Of a stretch of 64,000 bases of DNA, positions 32,872 through 42,252 are shown piece by piece. The first letter of the stretch is position 1. The number at the start of each line of letters is the position of its first letter. This stretch comes from JBFWRK01 sp050248955 (GTDB lineage: Bacteria > Actinomycetota > Acidimicrobiia > Acidimicrobiales > Ilumatobacteraceae): assembly GCA_050248955.1 (NCBI GenBank), contig JBFWRK010000003.1, positions 324,170 through 388,169 on the forward strand, given 5' to 3'. Made by a program: the position numbers and the translations under genes. Under the pieces are notes generated by a model. The model was not told the origin of the DNA. It was given only the letters and a program-made list of their open reading frames with translations, and did not search any database.

Positions 32872-34460
32872 CGGCGCGACCTGCCTGCGAGCAGGCGGAC
32901 GCGCTTGGCGACGCGGTGCCTCGCGCCGGGATCGAGGCCGAGCGAGAACGCGATCGCGAGCGCTGCGACGCCGGTGAGTGCCGAGCCGACGATCAGCACG
33001 GGCCACGAATCGACCGAGACGTGCCGGCCGAGGGCAACCGCGGCAGCGAACATGCCGACCGTTGCGAGGACGGGTCGGACTGCGGAGACCAGCTGATCGC
33101 GGAACGGGTGCTCGATCGCCTTGCCGATCAGCACCGGGTAGATCACGTTCAGGATGGACCGGCCGGCGACGAGGCCGATGCACAGGCCGGTGATGCCCAT
33201 GTCGTACTCCCTGATCAGCACGCCCGCCGTCACTAGCGCGACGAGCGAGGACCCGAGGCCCGTGAGCGTCTTGGCGCGGACCTTCAACGTGAGATCGATG
33301 ATGAACGCGTCGCTGCGGATCAGCGCGAGCTGGACCAGTGTGATCATGAGCAGGAGCAGCTCCGTGGTGCCGGCGAAGTACCGCTCTCCGACCCAGAGCG
33401 CGACGAAGGACTCGTTCCACACGAGGATCGCCACAGCGCCTGCCAGGGCGAGGAGCCAGGTGAGCGCGAGCACCTCGCCGCGCACCCGCCGTGCCCGCGG
33501 ATGATCGCCGGCGCCGATGATGCCGCCGAGGCCGGGGATGCCGCCCATCACCAGCATGGACAGCAGGGGGAGGGTCGCCTCGGGGATGAACTTCGTCAAC
33601 GAGTAGATGCCGACCAGCTCGACGGAGCCGAGCACACCCAGCACAAGCACATCGCCGGACATCATCAGCTGGTTGACGAGCTTCCACATCATGAACCACG
33701 AGCTGAGGCCGAAGAACCAGCGCACCTCGTCCCGGCGCGGGCGCGCCAACCCGAACCACGGGACGTGCGTCTTCGTGATCCGCCAGAAGACGGCTCCGGT
33801 GTAGAGCGTGGCGATCATGTTGACCACGGCCACGCCGATGATGCTGAAGTCGAGCCACAGCGCCCCGGCGGTGAGCAGCCCGGAGAGGAGCACGAGCACC
33901 GTCGACAACCCCATCCGCCGGTAGCCGAGGTTCTCGCCCTGCAGCGTCGACTGCGGGATGGTCAGCAGGCTGACGTTGATCGAGTCGACGCCGAGCAGCA
34001 GGATCGTCCAGCGCAGCGTGGTGACATGCCGCGACGGCGCGTCCAGCAGACCCGGCAGCTTCCAGATCGCAAGTGCCGTCACGGTCGACAGCAGCGGGAG
34101 GTAGAACGCCCAGACGACGACGGACGCACCGACCAACCGGCGCTTCTCGTCCGTGTCCTCGCTGTGCAGGCGGTTGGCGATGGCCGACTGCAGCGCTTGC
34201 GCGGCTCTGCCGCTCGTCGCCCACAGGTACCCCGTCAGCCGCCAGAGGATCCGCCACGCTCCGTAGAGGTAGTCGCCGAGGCCGTGCAACAGGAGCGGGT
34301 TGAGGACCAACTCGACGATCGTCCGCGCGCCGAAGTCGAGTCCGGCGGCTGCGGCGTTGAGCGACGCCTTCCTGGACAACCCGGTCGAGCGAGACATGCT
34401 GTGGTCGCCACCGCTCGGCGACCGTGGCAGCGGCTCCCGCTCGGTACCGACGATGTCCAT
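32868..34460 (-). CDS. Polysaccharide flippase (Wzx/MATE-like)
   Basis: A 530-residue membrane protein with 12-14 predicted helices, of the lipopolysaccharide/teichoic-acid flippase superfamily. GGGAGAAGGGGCGC precedes the ATG at 34460. It would move the lipid-linked repeat unit to the outer face for the polymerase next to it. Longer in-frame coding potential upstream is antisense shadow of the secreted protein at 34602. First gene of a coupled flippase-polymerase-Wzz trio. Confidence 0.9.
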   Translation of the reverse strand: MDIVGTEREPLPRSPSGGDHSMSRSTGLSRKASLNAAAAGLDFGARTIVELVLNPLLLHGLGDYLYGAWRILWRLTGYLWATSGRAAQALQSAIANRLHSEDTDEKRRLVGASVVVWAFYLPLLSTVTALAIWKLPGLLDAPSRHVTTLRWTILLLGVDSINVSLLTIPQSTLQGENLGYRRMGLSTVLVLLSGLLTAGALWLDFSIIGVAVVNMIATLYTGAVFWRITKTHVPWFGLARPRRDEVRWFFGLSSWFMMWKLVNQLMMSGDVLVLGVLGSVELVGIYSLTKFIPEATLPLLSMLVMGGIPGLGGIIGAGDHPRARRVRGEVLALTWLLALAGAVAILVWNESFVALWVGERYFAGTTELLLLMITLVQLALIRSDAFIIDLTLKVRAKTLTGLGSSLVALVTAGVLIREYDMGITGLCIGLVAGRSILNVIYPVLIGKAIEHPFRDQLVSAVRPVLATVGMFAAAVALGRHVSVDSWPVLIVGSALTGVAALAIAFSLGLDPGARHRVAKRVRLLAGRSRR

Positions 34461-34601
34461 GCGCCCCTTCTCCCGCCCCGCTCTCACCCCGTCCCGGGGG
34501 CAGAGTACTCCTCGAACTCGCGCGCTTCTCCGCGACGAACACCAGTCGCTCGGCCTTCGGCTCGGCTCTCGGCTCGGCCGGGTTCTCTTACACTCGCGGC
34601 C

Positions 34602-36143
34602 GTGTCTCATCGTGAGGTGCCCGCTTCGGGCCGATGGGCAGCGGGGAGCCGGCTGTGGCGCGCAGGCAGTCGGATCGGCACGGCCGCCCTCGTCGTGACC
34701 GCCGCCGCGTGCTCGACGCACGGGAGGGCTCCGGCGGCGGTCACCTCGTCGAGCTCCACGGTCGAGTCGAGCCCGATCGAGCTCGGGGGCGAGCTGTTGG
34801 TCGGCGCCGGTGAGATCGGCGGCTGCACCCCGGCGGCCGAACAGACCGCTTTGCTCGTCGACGCGATCCCCGACGCTACGGTCGCCACGTTCGGCGGCCA
34901 CGCGCTGGAACCGGCGACCGCAGACTTCTACACCTCGTGCTACGGACCCGCGTGGGGGCGGCACCTGGAGCGCGGCCGGCCGGCCGCCGGCAAGTCCGAC
35001 CTCGCTGGTGACGCAGGTGCGGCGTACTACGCCTACTTCGGTGACGCGGCCGGTCCTGCGGGTGCCGGCTGGTACAGCTACGACATCGGCGCCTGGCACA
35101 TCGTCGTGCTCAACAGCGACTGCGACTCGGTCGGCTGCAAGGACACGTCGGAGCAGGTCGAGTGGTTGCGGACCGATCTCGCCGCCAGCAACGCTGCCTG
35201 CGTCGGCGCGTACTGGGAGAAGCCGCGATTCAGCTCGGGCTCGCACGGCAACACCGACTCGGTGCAGGACTTCTGGGAGGTGCTGCACGACTACGGCGCC
35301 GAGTTCGTCCTCAACGGCTACGACACCGGCTACGAGCGGTTCGGGCCGCAGGACCCGGTCGGCGTCCTCGATCCGGCGAACGGCATCCGCGAGTTCGTCG
35401 TCGGAACCGGTGGCGCGCCGCTCGCGCCGTTCGAGTCGATCCAGCGGAACAGCGAGGTCCGCGACGCCACGTCGTGGGGGGTGCTCCAGCTGACGCTCCG
35501 CGACGGCTCGTACTCGTGGGAGTTCCTCCCCGTCGCCGGCGGTGAGCTCCGCGACAGGGGCACCGCGATCTGCAGTGGCGCAGCGCCGAGCGCGGCAACG
35601 GTCGTCGAGCGAGCGGTCGCCACGATGGCGGCGAGTGAGGACGACGCCGAAGAGCACAAGGCCGGCAGGGTCTCGGTCGACAGCACCGACCTCGAGATGA
35701 TCCTCGACGGCGACAAAGAGCAGACCGTCGGCCTGCGGTTCCCGTCGGTGGAGATCCCGATCGGGAAGCGTCTGCTCGAGGCGTACGTGCAGTTCGTGGC
35801 GGCAACCCCGAGCACCGGCGACGCGAGCTTCCGAATCACGGCCGATGTCGGGGTTCCTGCCGCGCCGTTCACCACGGTGCGTGGTGACCTCTCGCGACGG
35901 ACCACGTCGGAAGCGTTCGTGACGTGGGCCCCAGCCAACTGGGCGGTCGGTGGCGAAGTCGGACCGGCGCAGCGGACGCCCGACCTCAGCCGGGTGATCG
36001 CCGAGGTGATCGACGGTCCGAGCTGGCGCAGCGGCGACCCGATCACACTGCTGCTGACCGGCTCCGGTCTCCGGATCGCGCAATCCTTCGACCGCGCGCC
36101 GAACCGCGCGCCGGTGCTCCACCTCGTGCTCGGTGACGCCTAG
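34602..36143 (+). CDS. Secreted metallophosphatase-like protein lacking catalytic motifs
   Basis: A 513-residue putative lipoprotein (Cys37 in VTAAAC). Residues about 66-325 follow a calcineurin-like metallophosphatase closely (AYYAYFGDAAGPAGAGWYSY, PRFSSGSHGN, YERFGPQDPVG, FVVGTGGAP), but each metal-binding motif is changed: GDI reads GEI (70-72), GDN..Y reads GGH (98-100), GNHD reads GKSD (130-133), WHHP reads WEKP (205-208), GHDHDYERF reads GYDTGYERF (239-247). Residues about 340-513 are a beta-sandwich-like domain also found three times in the giant protein downstream. GTG start lies 8 nt after TACACT (34589-34594), suggesting a leaderless transcript. Probably a non-catalytic binding protein. 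Confidence 0.85.
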   Translation: MSHREVPASGRWAAGSRLWRAGSRIGTAALVVTAAACSTHGRAPAAVTSSSSTVESSPIELGGELLVGAGEIGGCTPAAEQTALLVDAIPDATVATFGGHALEPATADFYTSCYGPAWGRHLERGRPAAGKSDLAGDAGAAYYAYFGDAAGPAGAGWYSYDIGAWHIVVLNSDCDSVGCKDTSEQVEWLRTDLAASNAACVGAYWEKPRFSSGSHGNTDSVQDFWEVLHDYGAEFVLNGYDTGYERFGPQDPVGVLDPANGIREFVVGTGGAPLAPFESIQRNSEVRDATSWGVLQLTLRDGSYSWEFLPVAGGELRDRGTAICSGAAPSAATVVERAVATMAASEDDAEEHKAGRVSVDSTDLEMILDGDKEQTVGLRFPSVEIPIGKRLLEAYVQFVAATPSTGDASFRITADVGVPAAPFTTVRGDLSRRTTSEAFVTWAPANWAVGGEVGPAQRTPDLSRVIAEVIDGPSWRSGDPITLLLTGSGLRIAQSFDRAPNRAPVLHLVLGDA

Positions 36144-36304
36144 GCACGTCCCGCGACCGGCCGAGCAGCATCAAGAACGTCTCAAGGAGACCCCTGGCGT
36201 TCCGTCACGAACCGTGGGATAGTGCTGGCGAGGGGACGCGGCGGAGGCGGTGGCTGACGCTCTCGTCGCGGGTGGAGAGCGCAATCGGCCTGAATCGCAG
36301 TGCG

Positions 36305-36325
36305 CACGATGCATGGAGCATCGTG
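36305..36325 (+). promoter_or_regulatory. Hairpin immediately before the ribosome site of the giant gene
   Basis: CACGATGC (36305-36312) pairs perfectly with GCATCGTG (36318-36325) around loop ATGGA; the ribosome-binding stretch GGAGAAGGAGG follows at once. It may regulate translation or mRNA stability. It does not match the cyclic-di-GMP riboswitch consensus. The rest of the 201 bp before the gene holds nothing I can name. Confidence 0.35.
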
Positions 36326-36344
36326 GGAGAAGGAGGCGGCGGCG

Positions 36345-39300
36345 ATGGGAATGATCGTTGGGCGAGACGATCGGCGGCGCCGCGTCTGCGCGGTCGTGTT
36401 GGCGGGTCTCCTGGCCGGCACGGTGTCAGTCGCGACGCCGGGAGCTGCGGCCAACGCGGCAGCGCCGTCGGTCGCGGACGCCGGAGCGTCGTCGCTCGTG
36501 GAGATCCGCTCGACCCCTGCGGCAGATCTCGGCCTGAGCGACCTCGCGGGCGTCACCTTCGACGCGCAGAGCGGACGCCTGGTCCTCGCCGACGCGGGCG
36601 TCGACGCGGTCGTGAGCGTCGACCGAGCCGGCGGCAGCGCGACCGGGACAGCGCTGGCCGGCGACCCGAACGCGGCAACGCTTTCGGTCGACCCCAGCGC
36701 CGATCGCGTGACTGCGGTCGACTCGAACCGCATGGCGGCCGCCGGGACCGGAGGCGGCGCGACGCTGACGGTGCCGCTGCCCGAGCTTGTCGCGGCCGAG
36801 TTCGATCAGGTGGACGGGACCTGGGTGGGACTGACGGAATCCGGGAACGAGTTGACGATCGTCGACCGCTCGCCCGCGGCCGCAGGCGCGAGGTCGACGA
36901 CGATCGACGTCTCAGCGGTCGGCTCGACACCGCTGATCGCCGTTGCACCCAACCCCGACGACGGCCTGATCTACGTGCTCGGCGACGTGCTCTACGCCGT
37001 CGACGAGCAAGGCGCGGTGCAACGCTCGATCCCGCTCACCGACACCGGGTTGAGCGCGCCGTCCGACATGGTGTTCGCCCCATCGTCCGACCAGACGGAT
37101 GCCCCGGCGACACAGAGCCTGTTCGTCGTCGACAACGGCGCTCAGGGCGGCTCCCGGCTCGTCGAGCTCGGCCTCGATCTCGCCGCACCGATGGCTCTCG
37201 CCGCTGGTGCGTTCGAAGCGACGCTCGTCAACACGATCGACATGTCACAGCTCAACCCGCCGGCGCCCGACACCTCCGGCATCGTGTACCTGCCGGCGCA
37301 GGACCGGCTGATGGTGAGCGACTCCGAGGTCGAGGAGATGTCGATCTATCAGGGCGTGAACCTGTACAAGGTGACACGCACGGGCAGCTTGACCGACTCC
37401 GGCACGACGGTCTCCTTCAGCCAGGAGCCGACGGGGCTCGGCTTCCAAGCATCGACGAACACGCTCCTCGTCTCCGATGACGACGCAGATCGCATCTACA
37501 AGGTGGTGCCGGGGAACGACGGTCGGCACGGTACGGGGGACGACTCGATCACATCGGTCCCCACCAGCTTCACCGGGAACAACGATGCTGAGGACGTCAC
37601 CTACCACCCCGACTCGGGTCACCTGTTCGTCGTCGATGGCGTGAACAAGGAGGTCTATCGGTACCAGCTCAATGGGACCTTCGTGTCGCAGTTCGACGTC
37701 GGCGCGTACGGCGCGGGTGATCCGGAGGGGATCGCCTTCGACGCGGCCACAGGCACATTCTTCGTGCTCGACGACGCCTCAACGACCATCTACCAGGTCG
37801 ACATCGACGGCAACCTCGTGAACACGATCGGCATCGGCGCAGCCGGCGCGCTCAAGGCGGCCGGCATCGCCGTAGCGCCGGCGAGCAACGGCAGCGGCAA
37901 CCGCAACCTGTACATCGTCGATCGTGGCATCGACAACGACGGGAACCCGAACGAGAACGACGGCGCGATCTACGAGATGAGCATCCCGGGCGGCGGCCCG
38001 GTGAACCAGGCGCCCGTGGTGAACGCGGGAGTCGATCAACTCGTCACAGCGCCCGACACGGCGGCGCTGGTCGGCACCGCCTCGGACGACGGTTTGCCCG
38101 ATCCGCCGGCCACGCTGACGACGACGTGGTCGCAGATCTCCGGTCCGGGGACGGTGACGTTCGGCGACGCGTCGTCGCTGTCGACGTCGGCGTCGTTCTC
38201 CGCAGGAGGCGTGTACGTGCTCCGCCTGACTGCATCGGACTCGCTCAGCTCCTCGACCGACGAGATCGAGATCACCTTCGTCGATCCGAACGCCCCATCG
38301 CAGCTGAACGTCGCGATCGCGGCGTCGACCGACGACGCGGAGGAGAACAACGCAGGCGGCAACGTCAACCGGAACAGCGCCGATCTCGAGCTCGTGGACG
38401 ACGGCACCGTCAACCAGACCGTCGGGTTGCGCTTCGTCGGCGTGAACATCCCGGACAACGCTGTCATCTCGAACGCGTACGTGCAGTTCACGGTGGACGA
38501 GGTGAAGACCGCCGCGACGTCGCTGACGGTGCGCGGTGAGCTGTCGAACAACGCGGTGACGTACAGCTCGCCGGTCTTCAACGTGACGTCACGGCCGGAC
38601 ACGACGGCGTCGGTGGCGTGGTCGCCGCCGGCGTGGTCGGTGGTCGGCGTGGCGGGTGCCGCGCAGCGAACGCCGAACCTGTCGGGGATCGTGCAGGAGA
38701 TCATCGATCAATCCGGGTGGCTGACCGGCAACGCGGTCGCGTTCACGATCGCCGGGACGGGTGTGCGCACAGCACGGGCGTTCGACTTCGGCAGCGGTGC
38801 CGCTGTGCTCCACATCGAGTACACGATCGGCGGGAGCCCGACGAATCAGGCGCCGGTGGTGAACGCGGGTGTGGATCAGTCGGTGACGTTGCCGTCGTCT
38901 GCTGCGTTGGCCGGTTCGGCCACGGATGATGGGTTGCCGGCGCCACCGGCGACGGTGACGACGACGTGGTCGCAGGTGTCGGGTCCGGGGACGACGACGT
39001 TCGGTGATGCGTCGGCGTTGTCGACGTCGGCGTCGTTCTCCGAGGCCGGGGTGTACGTGCTCCGGTTGACGGCGTCGGACTCCGCCCTGTCCGCGAGCGA
39101 CGACGTCCAGGTCACGGTCGGTGCGGCGCCGCCAGGGAACCAGGCGCCGGTGGTCAACGCTGGTGTGGATCAGTCGGTGACGTTGCCGACGCCTGCGGCG
39201 TTGGCCGGTTCGGCCACGGATGATGGGCTGCCGGCGCCACCGGCGACGGTGACGACGACGTGGTCGCAGGTGTCGGGTCCGGGGACGACGACGTTCGGTG

Positions 39301-39442
39301 ATGCGTCGTCGTTGTCGACGTCAGCGGCGTTCTCGGTGGCCGGGGTCTACGTGCTCCGGTTGACCGCGTCGGACTCGGTGCTGTCGTCGACGGACGACAT
39401 CCAGATCACGGTGAACCCGGCGGCGCCGGGGAACCAGGCGCC
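36345..39442 (+). CDS. Giant secreted propeller/PKD-repeat protein, 5' part (up to gap)
   Basis: 1032 codons up to the assembly gap. Signal peptide (RRRRVCAVVLAGLLAG), then about 520 residues of NHL-like or SMP-type beta-propeller with repeated FVVD/LYIVD strands (VFVVDNG-like, GHLFVVDGVNKEVY, NLYIVDRGID), then a PKD-like domain at 38005, a beta-sandwich-like domain at about 38308-38828, and PKD-like units at 38844 and 39138 with the next begun at 39432. The ATG at 36345 has GGAGG upstream. Secreted by the Sec route; no sortase or PEP-CTERM signal. Likely a cell-surface or matrix protein. The stop falls beyond the gap, so this is not a truncation but missing sequence. Confidence 0.85.
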
Positions 39443-40246
39443 NNNNNNNNNNNNNNNNNNNNNNNNNNNNNNNNNNNNNNNNNNNNNNNNNNNNNNNNNN
39501 NNNNNNNNNNNNNNNNNNNNNNNNNNNNNNNNNNNNNNNNNNCGACGTCAGCGGCGTTCTCGGTGGCCGGGGTCTACGTGCTCCGGTTGACCGCGTCGGA
39601 CTCGGTGCTGTCGTCGACGGACGACATCCAGATCACGGTGAACCCGGCGGCGCCGGGGAACCAGGCGCCAGGGGTGAACGCCGGTGTGGATCAGTCGGTG
39701 ACGTTGCCGACGCCTGCGGCGTTGGCCGGTTCGGCCACCGATGATGGGCTGCCGGCGCCACCGGCGACGGTGACGACGACGTGGTCGCAGGTGTCGGGTC
39801 CGGGGACGACGACGTTCGGTGATGCGTCGTCGTTGTCGACGTCAGCGGCGTTCTCGGTGGCCGGGGTCTACGTGCTCCGGTTGACCGCGTCGGACTCGGT
39901 GCTGTCGTCGACGGACGACATCCAGATCACGGTGAACCCGGCGGCGCCGGGGAACCAGGCGCCGGTGGTGAACGCCGGTGTCGATCAGTCGGTGACGTTG
40001 CCGGCGTCCGCTGCGTTGGTCGGTTCGGCCACCGATGACGGGTTGCCGGCGCCACCGGCGACGGTGACGACGACGTGGTCGCAGGTGTCGGGTCCGGGGA
40101 CGACGACGTTCGGTGATGCGTCGTCGTTGTCGACGTCAGCGGCGTTCTCGGTGGCCGGGGTCTACGTGTTGCGGTTGACGGCGTCGGACTCGGTGCTGTC
40201 GTCGACGGACGACATCCAGATCACGGTGAGCGCACCGGGTGGGTCC
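38844..40246 (+). repeat. Tandem 294-bp PKD-like repeats, block 1 (five units, one with gap)
   Basis: Units start at 38844, 39138, 39432, 39659 and 39953, each marked by NQAP-VVNAGVDQSVTLP; the spacing is exactly 294 bp except across the N gap. Long stretches are identical at DNA level between units, which explains the assembly break. Confidence 0.9.
39443..39542. other. Assembly gap (100 N) inside the repeat array
   Basis: Exactly 100 N, the usual placeholder for unknown length. From the 294-bp unit spacing (39432 to 39659 is only 227 bp) the missing DNA should be 167 bp plus a multiple of 294; 167 also restores the reading frame. Confidence 0.97.
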
Positions 40247-42211
40247 TCGACGTTGGACGTGTCGATCTCGGCGGTGTCCGATGATGCCGAGGAGAACAAT
40301 CCGAACGGTGTGGTCGATCTGACGAGCAGTGATCTCGAGCTCGCTGTCGACAAGACGTTGGTGCAGACGGTCGGGTTGCGGTTCGTCGGGATGGCGATCC
40401 CAGTGGGTGCGGTGATCACGAACGCCTACGTGCAGTTCACAGTGGACGAGGCGAAGTCGGCGGCGGTGTCGTTGACGGTGCGCGGTGAGCTGTCGCCGAA
40501 CCCGCCGACGTACACGACGGCGACCGCGAACGTGACATCACGCCCGGACACGCTGGCATCGGTGGCGTGGTCACCACCGGCGTGGACACCGGTCGGGGCC
40601 GCTGGGGTTGCGCAGCGCACGCCGAACCTGTCGGGGATCGTGCAGGAGATCATCGGTCAGGGAGGGTGGGCGTCCGGCAACGCGATCGCGGTGACGATCG
40701 CCGGTACGGGCACCCGCACCGCCAGGGCATTCAACTTCGGCGGCGCCCCCGTCCTCCACATCGAGTACTCGGGTGGCGGTGGCGGTGGTCCGACGAATCA
40801 GGCGCCGGTGGTGAACGCCGGTGTCGATCAGTCGGTGACGTTGCCGGCGTCCGCTGCGTTGGTCGGTTCGGCATCGGATGACGGGTTGCCGGCGCCGCCG
40901 GCGACGGTCACCGTGACCTGGTCGCAGGTGTCGGGTCCGGGGACGACGACGTTCGGTGATGCGTCGTCGTTGTCGACCAGCGCGTCGTTCTCCGTGGCCG
41001 GGGTGTACGTGTTGCGGTTGACCGGATCGGACTCGCTGTTGTCGTCGACGGATGACATCCAGGTCACGGTGAGCGAGCCAGGGACGAATCAGGCGCCGGT
41101 GGTGAATGCTGGTGTGGATCAGTCGGTGACGTTGCCGGCGTCTGCTGCGTTGGTCGGGAGTGCGTCGGATGATGGGTTGCCGGCGCCGCCGGCGACGGTG
41201 ACGGTGACGTGGTCGCAGGTGTCCGGTCCGGGGACGACGACGTTCGGGAACGCGTCGTCGTTGTCGACCAGCGCGTCGTTCTCTGCCGCCGGGGTGTACG
41301 TGTTGCGGTTGACGGCGTCGGACTCCGCCCTGTCGTCGACGGATGACATCCAGGTCACGGTCGGCGCAGCTCCGACGAATCAGGCGCCAGTGGTGAATGC
41401 TGGTGTCGATCAGTCGGTGACGTTGCCGGCGTCCGCTGCGTTGGTCGGTTCGGCATCGGATGACGGGTTGCCGGCGCCGCCGGCGACAGTCACGGTGACC
41501 TGGTCGCAGGTGTCCGGTCCGGGGACGACGACGTTCGGCAACGCGTCGTCGTTGTCGACCAGCGCGTCGTTCTCTGCCGCCGGTGTGTACGTGTTGCGGT
41601 TGACCGGATCGGACTCGCTGTTGTCCTCGACGGACGACATCCAGATCACGGTGAGCGCACCGGGTGGCTCCTCGACGTTGGACGTGTCGATCTCGGCGGT
41701 GTCCGATGATGCCGAGGAGAACAACCCGAACGGTGCGGTCGATCTGACGAGCAGCGATCTCGAGCTCGCTGTCGACAAGACGTTGGTGCAGACGGTCGGG
41801 TTGCGGTTCGTCGGGATGGCGATCCCGGTGGGTGCGGTGATCACGAACGCCTACGTGCAGTTCACGGTCGACGAAGCGAAAGCGACGGCGCCGGCGGCGT
41901 CGTTGACGGTGCGCGGTGAGCTGTCGCCGAACCCGCCGACGTACACGACGGCGACCGCGAACGTGACAGCACGCCCGGACACGCTGGCGACGGTGGCGTG
42001 GTCACCGCCGGCATGGACAGCGGTCGGTGCTGCCGGGGTCGCGCAGCGCACACCGAACCTGTCGGGGATCGTGCAGGAGATCGTCGGCCAGGCAGGGTGG
42101 GCGTCCGGCAACGCGATCGCGGTGACGATCGCCGGTACGGGCACCCGCACCGCCAGGGCATTCAACTTCGGCGGCGCCCCCGTCCTCCACATCGAGTACA
42201 CGATCCCATAG
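39543..42211 (+). CDS. Giant secreted propeller/PKD-repeat protein, 3' part (after gap)
   Basis: 889 codons continuing the gene before the gap in the same reading frame if the gap is 167 + 294n bp. Contents in order: end of a PKD unit, PKD units at 39659 and 39953, beta-sandwich-like domain 2 (about 40247-40789, with VSDDAEENNPNG, VQTVGLRFVGM, AQRTPNLSGIVQEI and RAFNFGGAPVLHIEY), three PKD units at 40796, 41087 and 41378, and beta-sandwich-like domain 3 (about 41669-42208). Ends with ...EYTIP, without an anchor. The Asp/Glu-rich DDAEEN loops may bind calcium. Surface matrix or adhesion role is inferred from architecture and from the flanking polysaccharide genes. Confidence 0.85.
40796..41668 (+). 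repeat. Tandem 291-bp PKD-like repeats, block 2 (three units)
   Basis: Units start at 40796, 41087 and 41378, exactly 291 bp apart, three bases shorter than block 1 units because of a shorter linker. Flanked by two nearly identical copies of the beta-sandwich-like domain. Confidence 0.88.
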
Positions 42212-42218
42212 GTCGTGT

Positions 42219-42248
42219 TGCGCCGGCGGGGCGGGTCCCGCCGGCGCA
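42219..42248. terminator. Bidirectional terminator between convergent genes
   Basis: TGCGCCGGCGGG (42219-42230) pairs perfectly with CCCGCCGGCGCA (42237-42248) around a 6-nt loop; 8 bp after the giant gene's stop and 4 bp before the glycosyltransferase stop. Confidence 0.8.
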
Positions 42249-42252
42249 GCAC

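Noticed and set aside
33501..34601. In-frame upstream extension of the phosphatase-like gene (about 367 codons)
   Set aside because: It is antisense to the flippase gene, whose frame has clear membrane helices; the extension is Arg/Glu/His-rich shadow. A signal peptide starts right at 34602.
36144..36344. Cyclic-di-GMP or other known riboswitch before the giant gene
   Set aside because: No match to the conserved riboswitch cores I know; only a simple hairpin is present.
39443..39590. Apparent frameshift or premature stop in the giant gene
   Set aside because: Caused by the 100-N placeholder, not by real sequence; a 167-bp gap restores the frame.
38844..41668. Regular repeats as a CRISPR array
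   Set aside because: Period is about 290 bp, the repeats are coding and translate to PKD-like domains.
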